A stretch of DNA of 64,000 nt, taken from the NCBI GenBank assembly GCA_016712145.1, contig JADJRO010000003.1:1-64000 (forward strand), given 5' to 3'. Numbering within the stretch: position 1 is the stretch's first letter; the number at the start of each line of letters is the position of its first letter. Shown here one piece after another: positions 36,701 to 44,859 of the stretch. Under the pieces are notes generated by a model. The model ran no database searches and was not told where the DNA came from. It saw only the letters and a list, made by a program, of their open reading frames with translations. A program made the position numbers and the translations under genes. The DNA comes from Saprospiraceae bacterium. GTDB taxonomy: Bacteria > Bacteroidota > Bacteroidia > Chitinophagales > Saprospiraceae.

Positions 36701-37452
36701 AATTATTTGAGGATGCACTTGGATTGCTTGATGAATTAATAACTAAAAAATTATTGACAGCGAAGGCGGTAATTGGAATTTTTCCGGCGCATTCATCTGG
36801 AGATGATATTATACTCTATGAGGATGAATCGTGCGCTGTCGAAAAACTCAGACTGCATCATTTGCGACAGCAAATTAAAAAAACAGCGGGTCAAGCTAAC
36901 TTTTGTTTGTCCGATTATATTTCACCTGTTGGTTCAGCCCATTGCGATTTCATAGGCGCATTCGCTGTTTCTGCAGGATTTGGTGTTGATGAACTGGTGA
37001 AGCAGTATGAACAAGTACATGATGACTACCATGCTATTTTAGTCAAAGCTCTTGCGGATCGATTGGCAGAGGCATTGGCAGAATACATGCATCAGTTAGT
37101 GCGTACGGAGATCTGGGCTTATGCGCCATCAGAACATTTTACCAATGACGAGTTGATTAAAGAAAGTTATACCGGCATCCGTCCGGCTCCGGGATATCCT
37201 GCATGTCCGGATCATACTGAAAAACAAACACTTTGGAATCTACTGGAAGTCGAACGTTTTATTGGATTGCAATTAACAGAAAGTATGGCAATGTTTCCGA
37301 CAGCTGCTGTGAGTGGTTGGTATTTTTCACATCCGGATGCTAAGTATTTTGCAATAAGTGAAATTGGAGATGACCAATTACAGGATTATGCTAAACGAAA
37401 AGGATGGGATGAAGCAATTGCAACGAAATGGTTAAGTCCATTATTACCTTAA
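33772..37452 (+). CDS. metH: Cobalamin-dependent methionine synthase
   Basis: MetH moves a methyl group from methyltetrahydrofolate through cobalamin to homocysteine. From the ATG at 33772 it has 1226 residues; an upstream in-frame ATG at 33733 lies in the promoter. All four modules are present: homocysteine domain (about 1-320, GGCCGTTPEH with zinc Cys), pterin domain (about 340-600, FVNVGERTNVTGSKKFAQLI), cobalamin domains (about 640-880, with GDVHDIGKNIVGVVLACN carrying the axial His) and the SAM reactivation domain (about 890-1220, GIRPAPGYPACPDHTEK). The cell must therefore make or import B12. It appears to be a single-gene unit. Confidence 0.97.
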   Translation: MNIFSTLETLASKKILILDGAMGSLIQQYQLQEADFRNERLADHPNDLKGNNDLLSITRPDVIKQIHLDYLKSGSDIIETNTFSANALSQADYALESWVYDINFQSAKIAKEAVLEFQKTDPSSPRFVAGALGPTNRTASLSPDVNRPAFRAVNFDQLKEAYYTQAKGLLEGGVDIFLVETIFDTLNGKAALYAIDELFEEIGYAIPLMVSGTITDASGRTLSGQTVEAFLASMSHLPMFSIGLNCALGAKELRPYLETLSKRADCRVSAYPNAGLPNELGGYDQSAAEMQAFMLDFAEQGYVNIIGGCCGTTPEHIRLMAQAVQSIEPRKIPCGSAYTTLSGLELLEFRPELNFVNVGERTNVTGSKKFAQLILNNQFDEAISVARQQVESGAQIIDINMDEGLLDGEKAMTEYINMISSEPDIIRVPVMVDSSKWHVIEAGLKCLQGKSVVNSISLKEGEEKFIEQAKKVRRYGAAVVVMAFDEAGQADTIERKVSICKRAYDLLINKVGFKSRDIIFDPNIFAVATGIEEHNVYAINFIEATKQIKQLCPGVKISGGVSNLSFSFRGNETVRHAMHTAFLYHAIHAGMDMGIVNAGQMEVYDEIPKELLELVEDVLFNRRSDATERLTDFAEQVKIKVKSKIPIIQDEWRTKSVEDRLKHALVKGITDFIIEDTEEARLKFTKPLHVIEGPLMAGMNEVGDLFGSGKMFLPQVVKSARVMKQSVAYLTPFLEQDKTEAAKAKGKIVLATVKGDVHDIGKNIVGVVLACNNYEISDMGVMVSCEKILQHAKDINADVIGLSGLITPSLDEMVHVAMEMKKNKITLPLLIGGATTSKLHTALKIEPQYDFPVVHVLDASRAVSVVSNLLTDNTEVRNQFLSNLKEDYERVRIQRQQRQKFKELLSLTEAQANKFKIDWDHTYFNPPQQTGIRVFESVDTELLKSFIDWTPFFQTWELAGKYPAILTDPIVGNEASKLFEDALGLLDELITKKLLTAKAVIGIFPAHSSGDDIILYEDESCAVEKLRLHHLRQQIKKTAGQANFCLSDYISPVGSAHCDFIGAFAVSAGFGVDELVKQYEQVHDDYHAILVKALADRLAEALAEYMHQLVRTEIWAYAPSEHFTNDELIKESYTGIRPAPGYPACPDHTEKQTLWNLLEVERFIGLQLTESMAMFPTAAVSGWYFSHPDAKYFAISEIGDDQLQDYAKRKGWDEAIATKWLSPLLP

Positions 37453-37485
37453 TAGGGTTTATTTGAATTTACAATTTGTATATAT

Positions 37486-39063
37486 ATGAACCGATACATG
37501 AATTTTCGAATTTTTATTTTATTCATAGCAATTGGATTTCTATCATCCTGCGCCATTTTTCAAAAGAAGAATGCTTTAAACAACCAAGCATTTCCACCAG
37601 ATGAAACGGTGTCATTAATTATTCTTCAGGTAAATGATTTTTATGAAATCGCTGCATTGGATAACGGTCAAGTAGGAGGTGCTGCAAGAATTGCAAGCGT
37701 CAGAAAAAAACTGCTGCAGGAAAATCCGAATGTATTAACTGTAATGGCTGGTGATTTTTTAAGCCCTTCATTAATAGGTACACTTAAGTGGGAAGGAGAG
37801 CGTATCAAAGGAAAGCAAATGGTTGATGTTATGAATTTGGTTGGATTTGATTTGGTAACTTTTGGAAATCATGAATTTGATATCGATGAGGCGTCTCTTC
37901 AAAAGCGAATTAATGAGTCAAGTTTTGAATGGGTTTCAAGCAATGTCCAGCAGGTAGTCAATGAAACGAAGCAACCATTTTACAAAGAGGTTAACGGACA
38001 TAAAACAGCCATTCCTGAAATCCGAATATTACCATTTTCTAATAAAAATGGAGCCATATTAAAAATTGGAATTGTTGCACCATGTTTACCTGCGAATAAA
38101 GTAAATTTTGTTAATTATAAGGATGTCTTTCAAAGTGTTTCAATGGCTTTGACTTCATTGTCAAATACTACCGATCTGCAAATCGCATTGAGCCATTTAA
38201 ATATGGAGGATGATATAAAAATGGCAAAATTAAATCCAGCATTGGACTTAATTATGGGCGGTCATGAACATGAAAACATGAAGCACCAAATAGGACCTAC
38301 GGTATTGACTAAGGCCGATGCAAATGCTAAATCTGTGTATGTCCATAGAATTTCATACAATGTGACATCAAAAAAATCCAGTATTATATCAAGTTTGGTA
38401 AAGTTAGATGAAAGCATAGTACCAGATGCTGAAGTTGCTCAATTGGTCAGCAAATGGAAGGGTATAGAAAATAAAGTAATCAGGGAAATGGGATTTGATC
38501 CGGATGAAGAGTTGGTTAGCTTGCATGAACCCTATGATGCAAGAGAATTAACCTTGCGAAATAAGCCGGCTGCTTTTTGTGAAATGATCAGTAAAGCCAT
38601 GTTGGTTTCCACAAAGAAGAAAGCAGATGCAGCCATCATGAATTCCGGAAGTGTGCGGGTGGATGATATGCTGAGTGGAAAATTAAGTCAGTATGATATT
38701 TTAAGAGCATTGCCTTATGGTGGAAGTATAGTAGAACTGGATATTACCGGAGCGCTATTAAAAAAAGTGTTAGATATCGGCTGGGCCAATCAGGGTTCGG
38801 GTGGATATCTTCAATGGGCTCAAATCGGCAGAACCAAGAATGCTGAGTGGTTGATACATGGAGAAGTTCTTAATAGTCAAAAGAGCTATCATATAGCAGT
38901 CAATGATTTTTTATTGACCGGCTTAGAAAAAAATCTCGATTTTCTTACACCAAAGAATCCAGAAATTACAAATGTTAGCCAAATCAGCACCTACCTTGCA
39001 ACGGATTTGCGCAAGGATGTTCGACTAGCAGTCATTGATTATTTAAAAAAAGGAGGCCGCTAA
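37486..39063 (+). CDS. 5'-nucleotidase/metallophosphatase lipoprotein
   Basis: The 525-residue protein has a lipoprotein signal (FRIFILFIAIGFLSSCAIF). A metallophosphatase domain follows (about 45-300), with QVNDFYEI, AGDFLSPS, FGNHEFDID and GGHEHEN. The 5'-nucleotidase C-terminal domain (about 345-520) has IMNSGSVRVDDMLSG and LPYGGSIVELDITG. It resembles UshA/NT5E-type enzymes that strip phosphate from nucleotides in the periplasm. The first metal motif reads DFYE rather than the usual D-x-H, so the metal site may be altered. It follows metH by 33 bases. Confidence 0.88.
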   Translation: MNRYMNFRIFILFIAIGFLSSCAIFQKKNALNNQAFPPDETVSLIILQVNDFYEIAALDNGQVGGAARIASVRKKLLQENPNVLTVMAGDFLSPSLIGTLKWEGERIKGKQMVDVMNLVGFDLVTFGNHEFDIDEASLQKRINESSFEWVSSNVQQVVNETKQPFYKEVNGHKTAIPEIRILPFSNKNGAILKIGIVAPCLPANKVNFVNYKDVFQSVSMALTSLSNTTDLQIALSHLNMEDDIKMAKLNPALDLIMGGHEHENMKHQIGPTVLTKADANAKSVYVHRISYNVTSKKSSIISSLVKLDESIVPDAEVAQLVSKWKGIENKVIREMGFDPDEELVSLHEPYDARELTLRNKPAAFCEMISKAMLVSTKKKADAAIMNSGSVRVDDMLSGKLSQYDILRALPYGGSIVELDITGALLKKVLDIGWANQGSGGYLQWAQIGRTKNAEWLIHGEVLNSQKSYHIAVNDFLLTGLEKNLDFLTPKNPEITNVSQISTYLATDLRKDVRLAVIDYLKKGGR

Positions 39064-39091
39064 GGAATTCGGAAATTAGGAGGAGACTTAT

Positions 39092-39099
39092 TACTTTTG
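39092..39099 (+). promoter_or_regulatory. TACTTTTG -7 element
   Basis: The TTG at 39097 that could open the next gene lies inside this TAnnTTTG element. This supports the ATG at 39115 as the start. Confidence 0.4.
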
Positions 39100-39114
39100 T
39101 CAAAACGAATACAA

Positions 39115-39771
39115 ATGGAAAACTCAAAATTTAATTATCGGTTTACCGCAGTCTTGCTGTTTTTGTCTGCCATTATGGTCAATGCCGGCTACTTGATGCG
39201 ACCGGTTCAATTGCAGGATGCGTTTAATCTTGCTTCCTTACTGACTGCACATGACAACCAAACACTTTTTATTTGGTCCTTTAGAGTCCTTGTTTTTGGA
39301 GTCTTTTTAGGTATCATGGGATTATTTTCTTTAGGCAGTTTATTGCGAATTTCACCCTCTCATCCGATTGTCAACCCAGGAATTATCGTTTGTTGCCTTG
39401 CATTGTTTGTAGGTACAACAGCAGAAGCTTATTTTATGCATATGGGAGCATGGGCTGGATGGAAAGCTTCAACACTTGCAGCAGCTGAACAGGAACCTTT
39501 TGTTAAAACATTAGAAGTTACTTATGAGTGGGTTTTATGTCTTAGAAGAATGGGATATATGTTTTTCTGCCTTGGATTTTTACCAATGGGCATTGGAATT
39601 TTAAGAGATACATTTTTACCAAAAGGATTAGGATATTTTGCAATTATTTTTGGCGCTGCCGGGATTACAATTATGTTGATTTGGGATTCCAGCACGGCGT
39701 TTTATGAATACGTTCGCTATGCATATACTTTATTTTTTGCTATAATAGCAGGATTGCTTTGGCGAAAATAA
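39115..39771 (+). CDS. Multi-pass membrane protein (DUF4386-like)
   Basis: From the ATG at 39115 the protein has 218 residues with about six membrane helices: FTAVLLFLSAIMVNAGYLM, VLVFGVFLGIMGLFSLGSLL, GIIVCCLALFVGTTAEAYFM, MGYMFFCLGFLPMGIGIL, AIIFGAAGITIMLIW and a final helix. The layout is like small DUF4386-type inner-membrane proteins, but I am not certain of the family. Function unknown. Confidence 0.7.
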   Translation: MENSKFNYRFTAVLLFLSAIMVNAGYLMRPVQLQDAFNLASLLTAHDNQTLFIWSFRVLVFGVFLGIMGLFSLGSLLRISPSHPIVNPGIIVCCLALFVGTTAEAYFMHMGAWAGWKASTLAAAEQEPFVKTLEVTYEWVLCLRRMGYMFFCLGFLPMGIGILRDTFLPKGLGYFAIIFGAAGITIMLIWDSSTAFYEYVRYAYTLFFAIIAGLLWRK

Positions 39772-39903
39772 AAAATTTACAATGGAAGTATTCCTATTAG
39801 ATTATACTTTCACAATTTGCACATCATCTATTTAGATTTTTTGTATCCTAATTTGGTGTTCGCAAGTAGTTGATTGACTATTAAATTATAGTTTTTTAAT
39901 TAG

Positions 39904-41352
39904 ATGAAATTCAAGTTTCTTTCTGTTTGTTTTTTATTTAATTTATTAGCTATAGAGGCTCAGGTTCATATTGGACCAGGTCAGACCTATTCAAGCATTC
40001 AATTGGCAGTAAATAATAATGCTGTAAAACCAGGAGATACGGTTTATTTGCATGCAGGAAACTATGCAGCGTATCAGTTAATTTCAAATCTAAATGGGAA
40101 TTCAACAAATTGGATTACGATTACCAGATTTCATAATGATTCTATCGAGATTTCAGGCGGATGGCAATTTGTAAGTTGTACATATCTGCATTTTACAAAT
40201 TTGAACTTTAGAGCCAACGTAAATTTTCCAGGTAGATTATTTAGCATTGATAATGGGGGATCATGTGCAACACAATCTAAATTTATTCGGGTAGATCATT
40301 GTTCCTTTTCAAATGTTACTGCTAGCTCCGCCACCGTAGCTTTTAAATTTGCAGGAGTGGATCTGTTTGAAGTGAGTAACAATACATTTAAAGATATTCC
40401 GGCTTGTGAAGCCATGTCATTCAATACCTGTCATCAAGGTTTGATTCGAGGCAATCGATTTGAAAATTGTTTAAGTGGTGGGCACATAAAAGGGGGTTCA
40501 TCAGATATCACGATGATGCAGAATTTATTTATTAATGCATCCAAAGCTCCATGGGTTGCTTATGAATTAGGCGGAGACACTGGAGCTGCTTTTTATTGTC
40601 CTGGTGATACCTTTGAAGTTAGAGATATCAATTTTTTCTCTAATATTATAGTTAATTCATATAGAGGGTTGGCACTTTCGTCTGCTAAACATTGTAAGGT
40701 AATTAATAATACATTTTACAATTGCGAGCAGGCAACGATGCGTTTTTTAACAACGAGCTCCTTATATCCTGCATTATCGGATAATTTTGTTGAGAATAAT
40801 ATTTTTTCTTTTGGTTCAACAGCGTATTTTAATGGCGGAGTCCAATTTAAAACTGCTGTAAATTTTAGTAACAATATTTATTACAGTATTTTAAGTGCAG
40901 TTTTCAATGGACCGTATTGGGATACTCCGGAATTGGATTTAATTAAAGATCGGAATCCAAAAAATTTCGGGGCAACTACGGCGATGTTTGTAGATGGATT
41001 CAAACATGATTTTAATTTAATTAAACAAAGCCCAGCAATTGCTTCAGGAAAGCATCAATCAGATCCGGTGTTCGATTTTTTTGGCAAACCATTTTCTGGA
41101 GCTGCACGATCGATTGGTGCCATTGAATATGATGAAATTACAATAGAAGGTAAACTGGGGCCTACTTTGATACAAATTTATCCAAATCCTGTAGTAGATC
41201 GAGTTTATATTAAAGGGATTGAAGGGTCGGAATTTGTGCGGGTAGAAATTATAGATTTACAGGGTAATCTGGCATTCGAAACATCAGCGATTGCTACATT
41301 TTTACAACAGGGCATCTTATTATTAAAATCTAAATCGGATTACTTATATTAG
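39904..41352 (+). CDS. Right-handed parallel beta-helix protein with T9SS type A tail
   Basis: The 482-residue protein has a signal peptide (FKFLSVCFLFNLLAIEAQ) and a right-handed beta-helix of about 370 residues with pectate-lyase-like rungs (VSNNTFKDI, IRGNRFENC, VINNTFYNC, FVENNIFSF). A T9SS type A tail follows (LIQIYPNPVVDRVYIKG ... LQGNLAFE). Such proteins bind or cleave surface or environmental polysaccharides. The tail ends in KSKSDYLY, a little unlike the usual basic end, but it needs no frameshift. A terminator follows. Confidence 0.88.
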   Translation: MKFKFLSVCFLFNLLAIEAQVHIGPGQTYSSIQLAVNNNAVKPGDTVYLHAGNYAAYQLISNLNGNSTNWITITRFHNDSIEISGGWQFVSCTYLHFTNLNFRANVNFPGRLFSIDNGGSCATQSKFIRVDHCSFSNVTASSATVAFKFAGVDLFEVSNNTFKDIPACEAMSFNTCHQGLIRGNRFENCLSGGHIKGGSSDITMMQNLFINASKAPWVAYELGGDTGAAFYCPGDTFEVRDINFFSNIIVNSYRGLALSSAKHCKVINNTFYNCEQATMRFLTTSSLYPALSDNFVENNIFSFGSTAYFNGGVQFKTAVNFSNNIYYSILSAVFNGPYWDTPELDLIKDRNPKNFGATTAMFVDGFKHDFNLIKQSPAIASGKHQSDPVFDFFGKPFSGAARSIGAIEYDEITIEGKLGPTLIQIYPNPVVDRVYIKGIEGSEFVRVEIIDLQGNLAFETSAIATFLQQGILLLKSKSDYLY

Positions 41353-41388
41353 AACAAAGCAATATGAAATTTGCATTGGACTAAAAAG

Positions 41389-41423
41389 AAAACCCTGCCA
41401 CATAAATATGCAAGCAGGGTTTT
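41389..41423. terminator. Bidirectional intrinsic terminator
   Basis: The arms aaaaccctgc (41389-41398) and gcagggtttt (41414-41423) pair exactly around a 15-base loop. T's follow on the plus strand, and the plus-strand A's give U's on the minus strand. It lies between convergent genes and can serve both. Confidence 0.8.
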
Positions 41424-41487
41424 TACTTGTTAAATTATTTATTTCAAGTTATTTCAATGATAATTTATGAAATTTGAAATAAGCAAT

Positions 41488-41964
41488 TTATTTTTCAGGA
41501 GCAGAACTTACATTCATATCCCGTACACAGACGTATTTACCATCTCGTTTTTGAAAATAAGACATGTAATGTCCTTTTTTTACTTCAGCCCCGGCAGGAT
41601 TCATAACGGTCCATGAACCGATTTCTATAGCTGTGTTTCCTTCTGCAAACAGATCAACCACTTTATACACATTGTAATTTCCTGTGGTGTCTTTAGCAAT
41701 TCCTTTTGCAATTTTATCTTTAATGGCAGCTTTCCCAGATGCAGGCTCTTCGTTTCGACTATAACTTACAGCGTCATCACTGTAATACGCCACCACCGCA
41801 TCAGCATCTTTTGCTTTTTCAGCAGCAGCAAATGCATCTTCCATTTTTTGAATTTCAACTTTTAATTGATTCATATCAATTGCTTTTGGTGGTTCAACCG
41901 GTGCAGCGCATGAAGTTAAAAGTAAGGTAAGCATACCTAATAAGGCATAAATTTGATTTTTCAT
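41488..41964 (-). CDS. DUF4440/SnoaL-like lipoprotein
   Basis: I use the ATG at 41964, where a lipoprotein signal begins (MKNQIYALLGMLTLLLTSCA). The 158-residue protein then has an NTF2-like fold: MEDAFAAAEKAKDADAVVAYYSDDAVSYS, ...GSWTVMNPAGAEVKKGHYMSYF (split by strands) and KRDGKYVCVRDMNVS. It resembles DUF4440 ketosteroid-isomerase-like proteins, here anchored in the envelope. Substrate unknown. Confidence 0.85.
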   Translation of the reverse strand: MKNQIYALLGMLTLLLTSCAAPVEPPKAIDMNQLKVEIQKMEDAFAAAEKAKDADAVVAYYSDDAVSYSRNEEPASGKAAIKDKIAKGIAKDTTGNYNVYKVVDLFAEGNTAIEIGSWTVMNPAGAEVKKGHYMSYFQKRDGKYVCVRDMNVSSAPEK

Positions 41965-42045
41965 AAATATTGATTTGTTTAAAGTTTTGTGCAATATAAG
42001 TATATTTTGATCCAATAGTGCATTTATGCTGATTTCTTCAATTGT

Positions 42046-42285
42046 TTAATGAAGTTTTAAATATTGAATCAAACCATGGAGTGAAACCAAAGTCCAGCAA
42101 GCTTCCAGTATAATAAATGGAAAATAATTTAGTAATATTGAAGCAAAACAGGCTAAGCCCGCACCTCCAATATTTAGTAATAAATAGCTTAGACTTTCTT
42201 TTTGAATTATGCCTTTCAGGTTCATAAAAAAGGCAGCAAGCAATAAACTTACACCTATGAATCCAATCCAATCTGTCAGGTTCAT
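42046..42285 (-). CDS. Small CBU_0592-like membrane protein
   Basis: This 79-residue protein is nearly all membrane helix (WIGFIGVSLLLAAFFMNLKG, YLLLNIGGAGLACFASILL, FPFIILEACWTLVSLHGLI). The opening and the W-x-x-V-S-x-x-G end match the CBU_0592 family found widely in Bacteroidota. Function unknown. It is co-directional with the synthase gene upstream. Confidence 0.75.
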   Translation of the reverse strand: MNLTDWIGFIGVSLLLAAFFMNLKGIIQKESLSYLLLNIGGAGLACFASILLNYFPFIILEACWTLVSLHGLIQYLKLH

Positions 42286-42354
42286 TAAATTTAAATTAAA
42301 TTACATTTCAAAAAAAAAGAAACTATTCAAATCGTGTATCCAAACCCATACGGA

Positions 42355-43443
42355 TTACATTCGATAACAAACTGCGTTAATATTCATTCCTGCCCCTACG
42401 GATGCAAATAATACCAAATCCCCTTTTTCTAAAGAAAATCCTTCAAGTTTTTCTTTACGCACTGTATCAAATAAAGTTGGAACCGTAGCAACGGAACTGT
42501 TTCCCAGTTTGTGAATATTCATTGGGATCGTATTGGTAGGGGTTTGGTTGATGCCATACAATTTATATAAGTTTTTAATAATGGCCTCATCCATTTTTTC
42601 ATTTGCCTGATGAATAAAAATCATTTTAACATCCTGGATTTTGGCATTTGCTTTATCCAGACATTCTTTCATTGCGGCGGGTACATAAGTCAGAGCAAAT
42701 TCATAAATCTTACGACCTTTCATTTTAATAAAACGTTGACGTGGGTCTGAATTTGGAAAATAAGATTCTCCTAAATTTAAAAAATAAACTTCTTCCATGC
42801 AATGGGATGCGCTTGCAGAACTCAACATACCACTTCCATTTATTGCATCTACTTCCCGATATTCTACAACACAAGCACCTGCACCATCTGAATAAATCAT
42901 GCTGTCACGGTCATACACATCGATGACTCTGCTCAAAGTTTCTGCACCTATGACTAAACATTTATTCGCTAATCGAGCCTTTAAAAAGGCATCAGCCTGA
43001 ATCATCCCTTGAATCCATCCTGGACAGCCAAACAATACATCATATGCAACGCAATGTGGATTTTTTATTTTGAGATTATGTTTGATTCGAGCAGCCAGTG
43101 AGGGAACCATGTCAGATTGATTCGTATGCTTAATTACATTGCCAAAATTTTGAGCAACAATAATCTGATCCAACGATTCAGGATCAATGCCACTATCATC
43201 TAATGCTTCTATAGCTGCATACGTTCCAATGTCGGAAGTATTCATTCCGGTTGGTGCATAGCGTCGTTCTTCAATGCCTGTAATTTGTCTGAATTTTTCA
43301 ACCACGATTGCAGGATCTGTTTCGATTCTGTTTTTATTTTCATCAAAAAAATCATGTACGGTAAAATCCCGATTCGTTTTAATAATAGGCGGAATAAAAC
43401 ACCCGGTACCGGTAATCACAGTTTTATAAACTAAATTATTCAT
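42355..43443 (-). CDS. 3-oxoacyl-ACP synthase III family protein (FabH-like)
   Basis: The ATG at 43443 gives 362 residues and starts directly at the fold (NNLVYKTVITGTGCFIPP). The catalytic Cys is in VLFGCPGWIQGMIQADAFL, the His in FIHQANEKMDEAI and the Asn in KLGNSSVATVP, so the Cys-His-Asn triad is complete. FabH-type enzymes start fatty acid chains by condensing an acyl-CoA with malonyl-ACP. The insert and the Pro after the active Cys are typical of paralogues involved in special lipids, so I do not name it fabH. Confidence 0.88.
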   Translation of the reverse strand: MNNLVYKTVITGTGCFIPPIIKTNRDFTVHDFFDENKNRIETDPAIVVEKFRQITGIEERRYAPTGMNTSDIGTYAAIEALDDSGIDPESLDQIIVAQNFGNVIKHTNQSDMVPSLAARIKHNLKIKNPHCVAYDVLFGCPGWIQGMIQADAFLKARLANKCLVIGAETLSRVIDVYDRDSMIYSDGAGACVVEYREVDAINGSGMLSSASASHCMEEVYFLNLGESYFPNSDPRQRFIKMKGRKIYEFALTYVPAAMKECLDKANAKIQDVKMIFIHQANEKMDEAIIKNLYKLYGINQTPTNTIPMNIHKLGNSSVATVPTLFDTVRKEKLEGFSLEKGDLVLFASVGAGMNINAVCYRM

Positions 43444-43702
43444 GAAAATTTGTATAATTTGGGAAACGTGGTAATTGTTTGCATGTTTGGGCAAATTATG
43501 GCCAAGCTTGGTTCCATACTGCCACTTGACAAGACCAAATATATAGCTAAATTCGCAAAATTTCGATAAAATACGGATGGGTTAGTTTTAGTACATTTTT
43601 TCAGGCATCCGGTAAAGGATCGATGTCTTCTATTTTATTGATGTCACGCTTTCATCCTTTCTAATGAGTTTTCTGTATTTGCTTATTTCTTTTATTTGAA
43701 TA

Positions 43703-44752
43703 TTAATCTTTGAATAGTATAATACTTTTTCCACCTTGCAGAATTTTTAATTCCTTTTTATCATTTTTTGTTTTACGCTTGATAAATTTTAAAGTTTTAG
43801 AAGTATTATCAATAGGTCTTGGCATCAGAACCAACAAATCAGAAAGCGGTTTGAAAAAATTATCCCAATGAATGGGAATGATTAGTTTCGGATTAAGTTT
43901 TCCAACAGTTTCTTTATAATAGGTCTTTTTGAATTTTTTTGATTCATTTCCAATGCCACCAATTCCTAGTAGCAACACATCAACAGTTATACAATCTAAT
44001 CCACCGAAAAGAAAATTTGCAGATGGCTTAATATATATCGAATGATCTTTGTGTTTTATTAATAAATCAAAGCTTCCACCTTCCTTGTATTTTTTAGCAC
44101 ATGCGGGTTGTTTAAATTCGCAGTCAATGGTTTGACCAATGTCATTGTTATACCAGGCGGGTGGGGAATGTAGGGCAGGAATTACAGTGATCCGAAAATC
44201 ACCCAATACGACTTCTTCACAGGTGTTAAAAAGATTTAATTTTGATTCACAAATTCCAGCACCTCTTGCTATAGTTAGAGTAGAAGAAGAACCATACACA
44301 GGTGCTTTGGTTTTTTCTGCAACATAGCCAATATCAAATGCGTGATCGTAATGGGAATGGCTTACAAAAATGCCATTGATTCGATCCATTTTGTAATGAT
44401 TGCAAATGCTATCCACTACATTTTTTTTAGTAGATAGTTTTGAAAAAATAACTGACCACAGACCATGTCTTGAAAAATATGGATCTGTAAGTATTTGAGT
44501 GGCTCCATCATCAATGAGCAAAGCTGAGGTCCCTAAAAATGTAATTTTAATGCTATCTTTTGAAGAATTAGTTGTATCGTTAAAAAAATAATTGGTATTG
44601 CAAAAATTTGTTTCTAATGGACTACTAGAACCACAGCCAGTAACGATGGCAAGGCTTGATAGTATTACAATTCCCCATTTCAATTCCAAATAACAATTCA
44701 ATAGTGCTTGGGATAATTGGACGCTTTTAGATGAGTTGAAGACTTGCTTCAC
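43703..44752 (-). CDS. Metallo-beta-lactamase-fold hydrolase, lipoprotein
   Basis: The 349-residue protein has an N-terminal hydrophobic segment with a lipobox-like VTGC (about residue 40). The MBL-fold domain includes LGTSALLIDDGATQILTDPY, the zinc motif VSHSHYDHAFDIGY, a later His in ALHSPPAW and the final IPIHWDNF. The overall arrangement resembles the UlaG/NAPE-PLD-like branch of the superfamily, whose substrates vary. Probably periplasmic. It forms a single-gene unit. Confidence 0.85.
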   Translation of the reverse strand: MKQVFNSSKSVQLSQALLNCYLELKWGIVILSSLAIVTGCGSSSPLETNFCNTNYFFNDTTNSSKDSIKITFLGTSALLIDDGATQILTDPYFSRHGLWSVIFSKLSTKKNVVDSICNHYKMDRINGIFVSHSHYDHAFDIGYVAEKTKAPVYGSSSTLTIARGAGICESKLNLFNTCEEVVLGDFRITVIPALHSPPAWYNNDIGQTIDCEFKQPACAKKYKEGGSFDLLIKHKDHSIYIKPSANFLFGGLDCITVDVLLLGIGGIGNESKKFKKTYYKETVGKLNPKLIIPIHWDNFFKPLSDLLVLMPRPIDNTSKTLKFIKRKTKNDKKELKILQGGKSIILFKD

Positions 44753-44859
44753 CGATTGAGTTTTAATTCTACTAATACAATTAATTCTTTGAATTGGGTC
44801 ATGATATTTATTTAACGAATCAAATTTAATTTATTTTTTTAAATAAAGGTACAATTCAC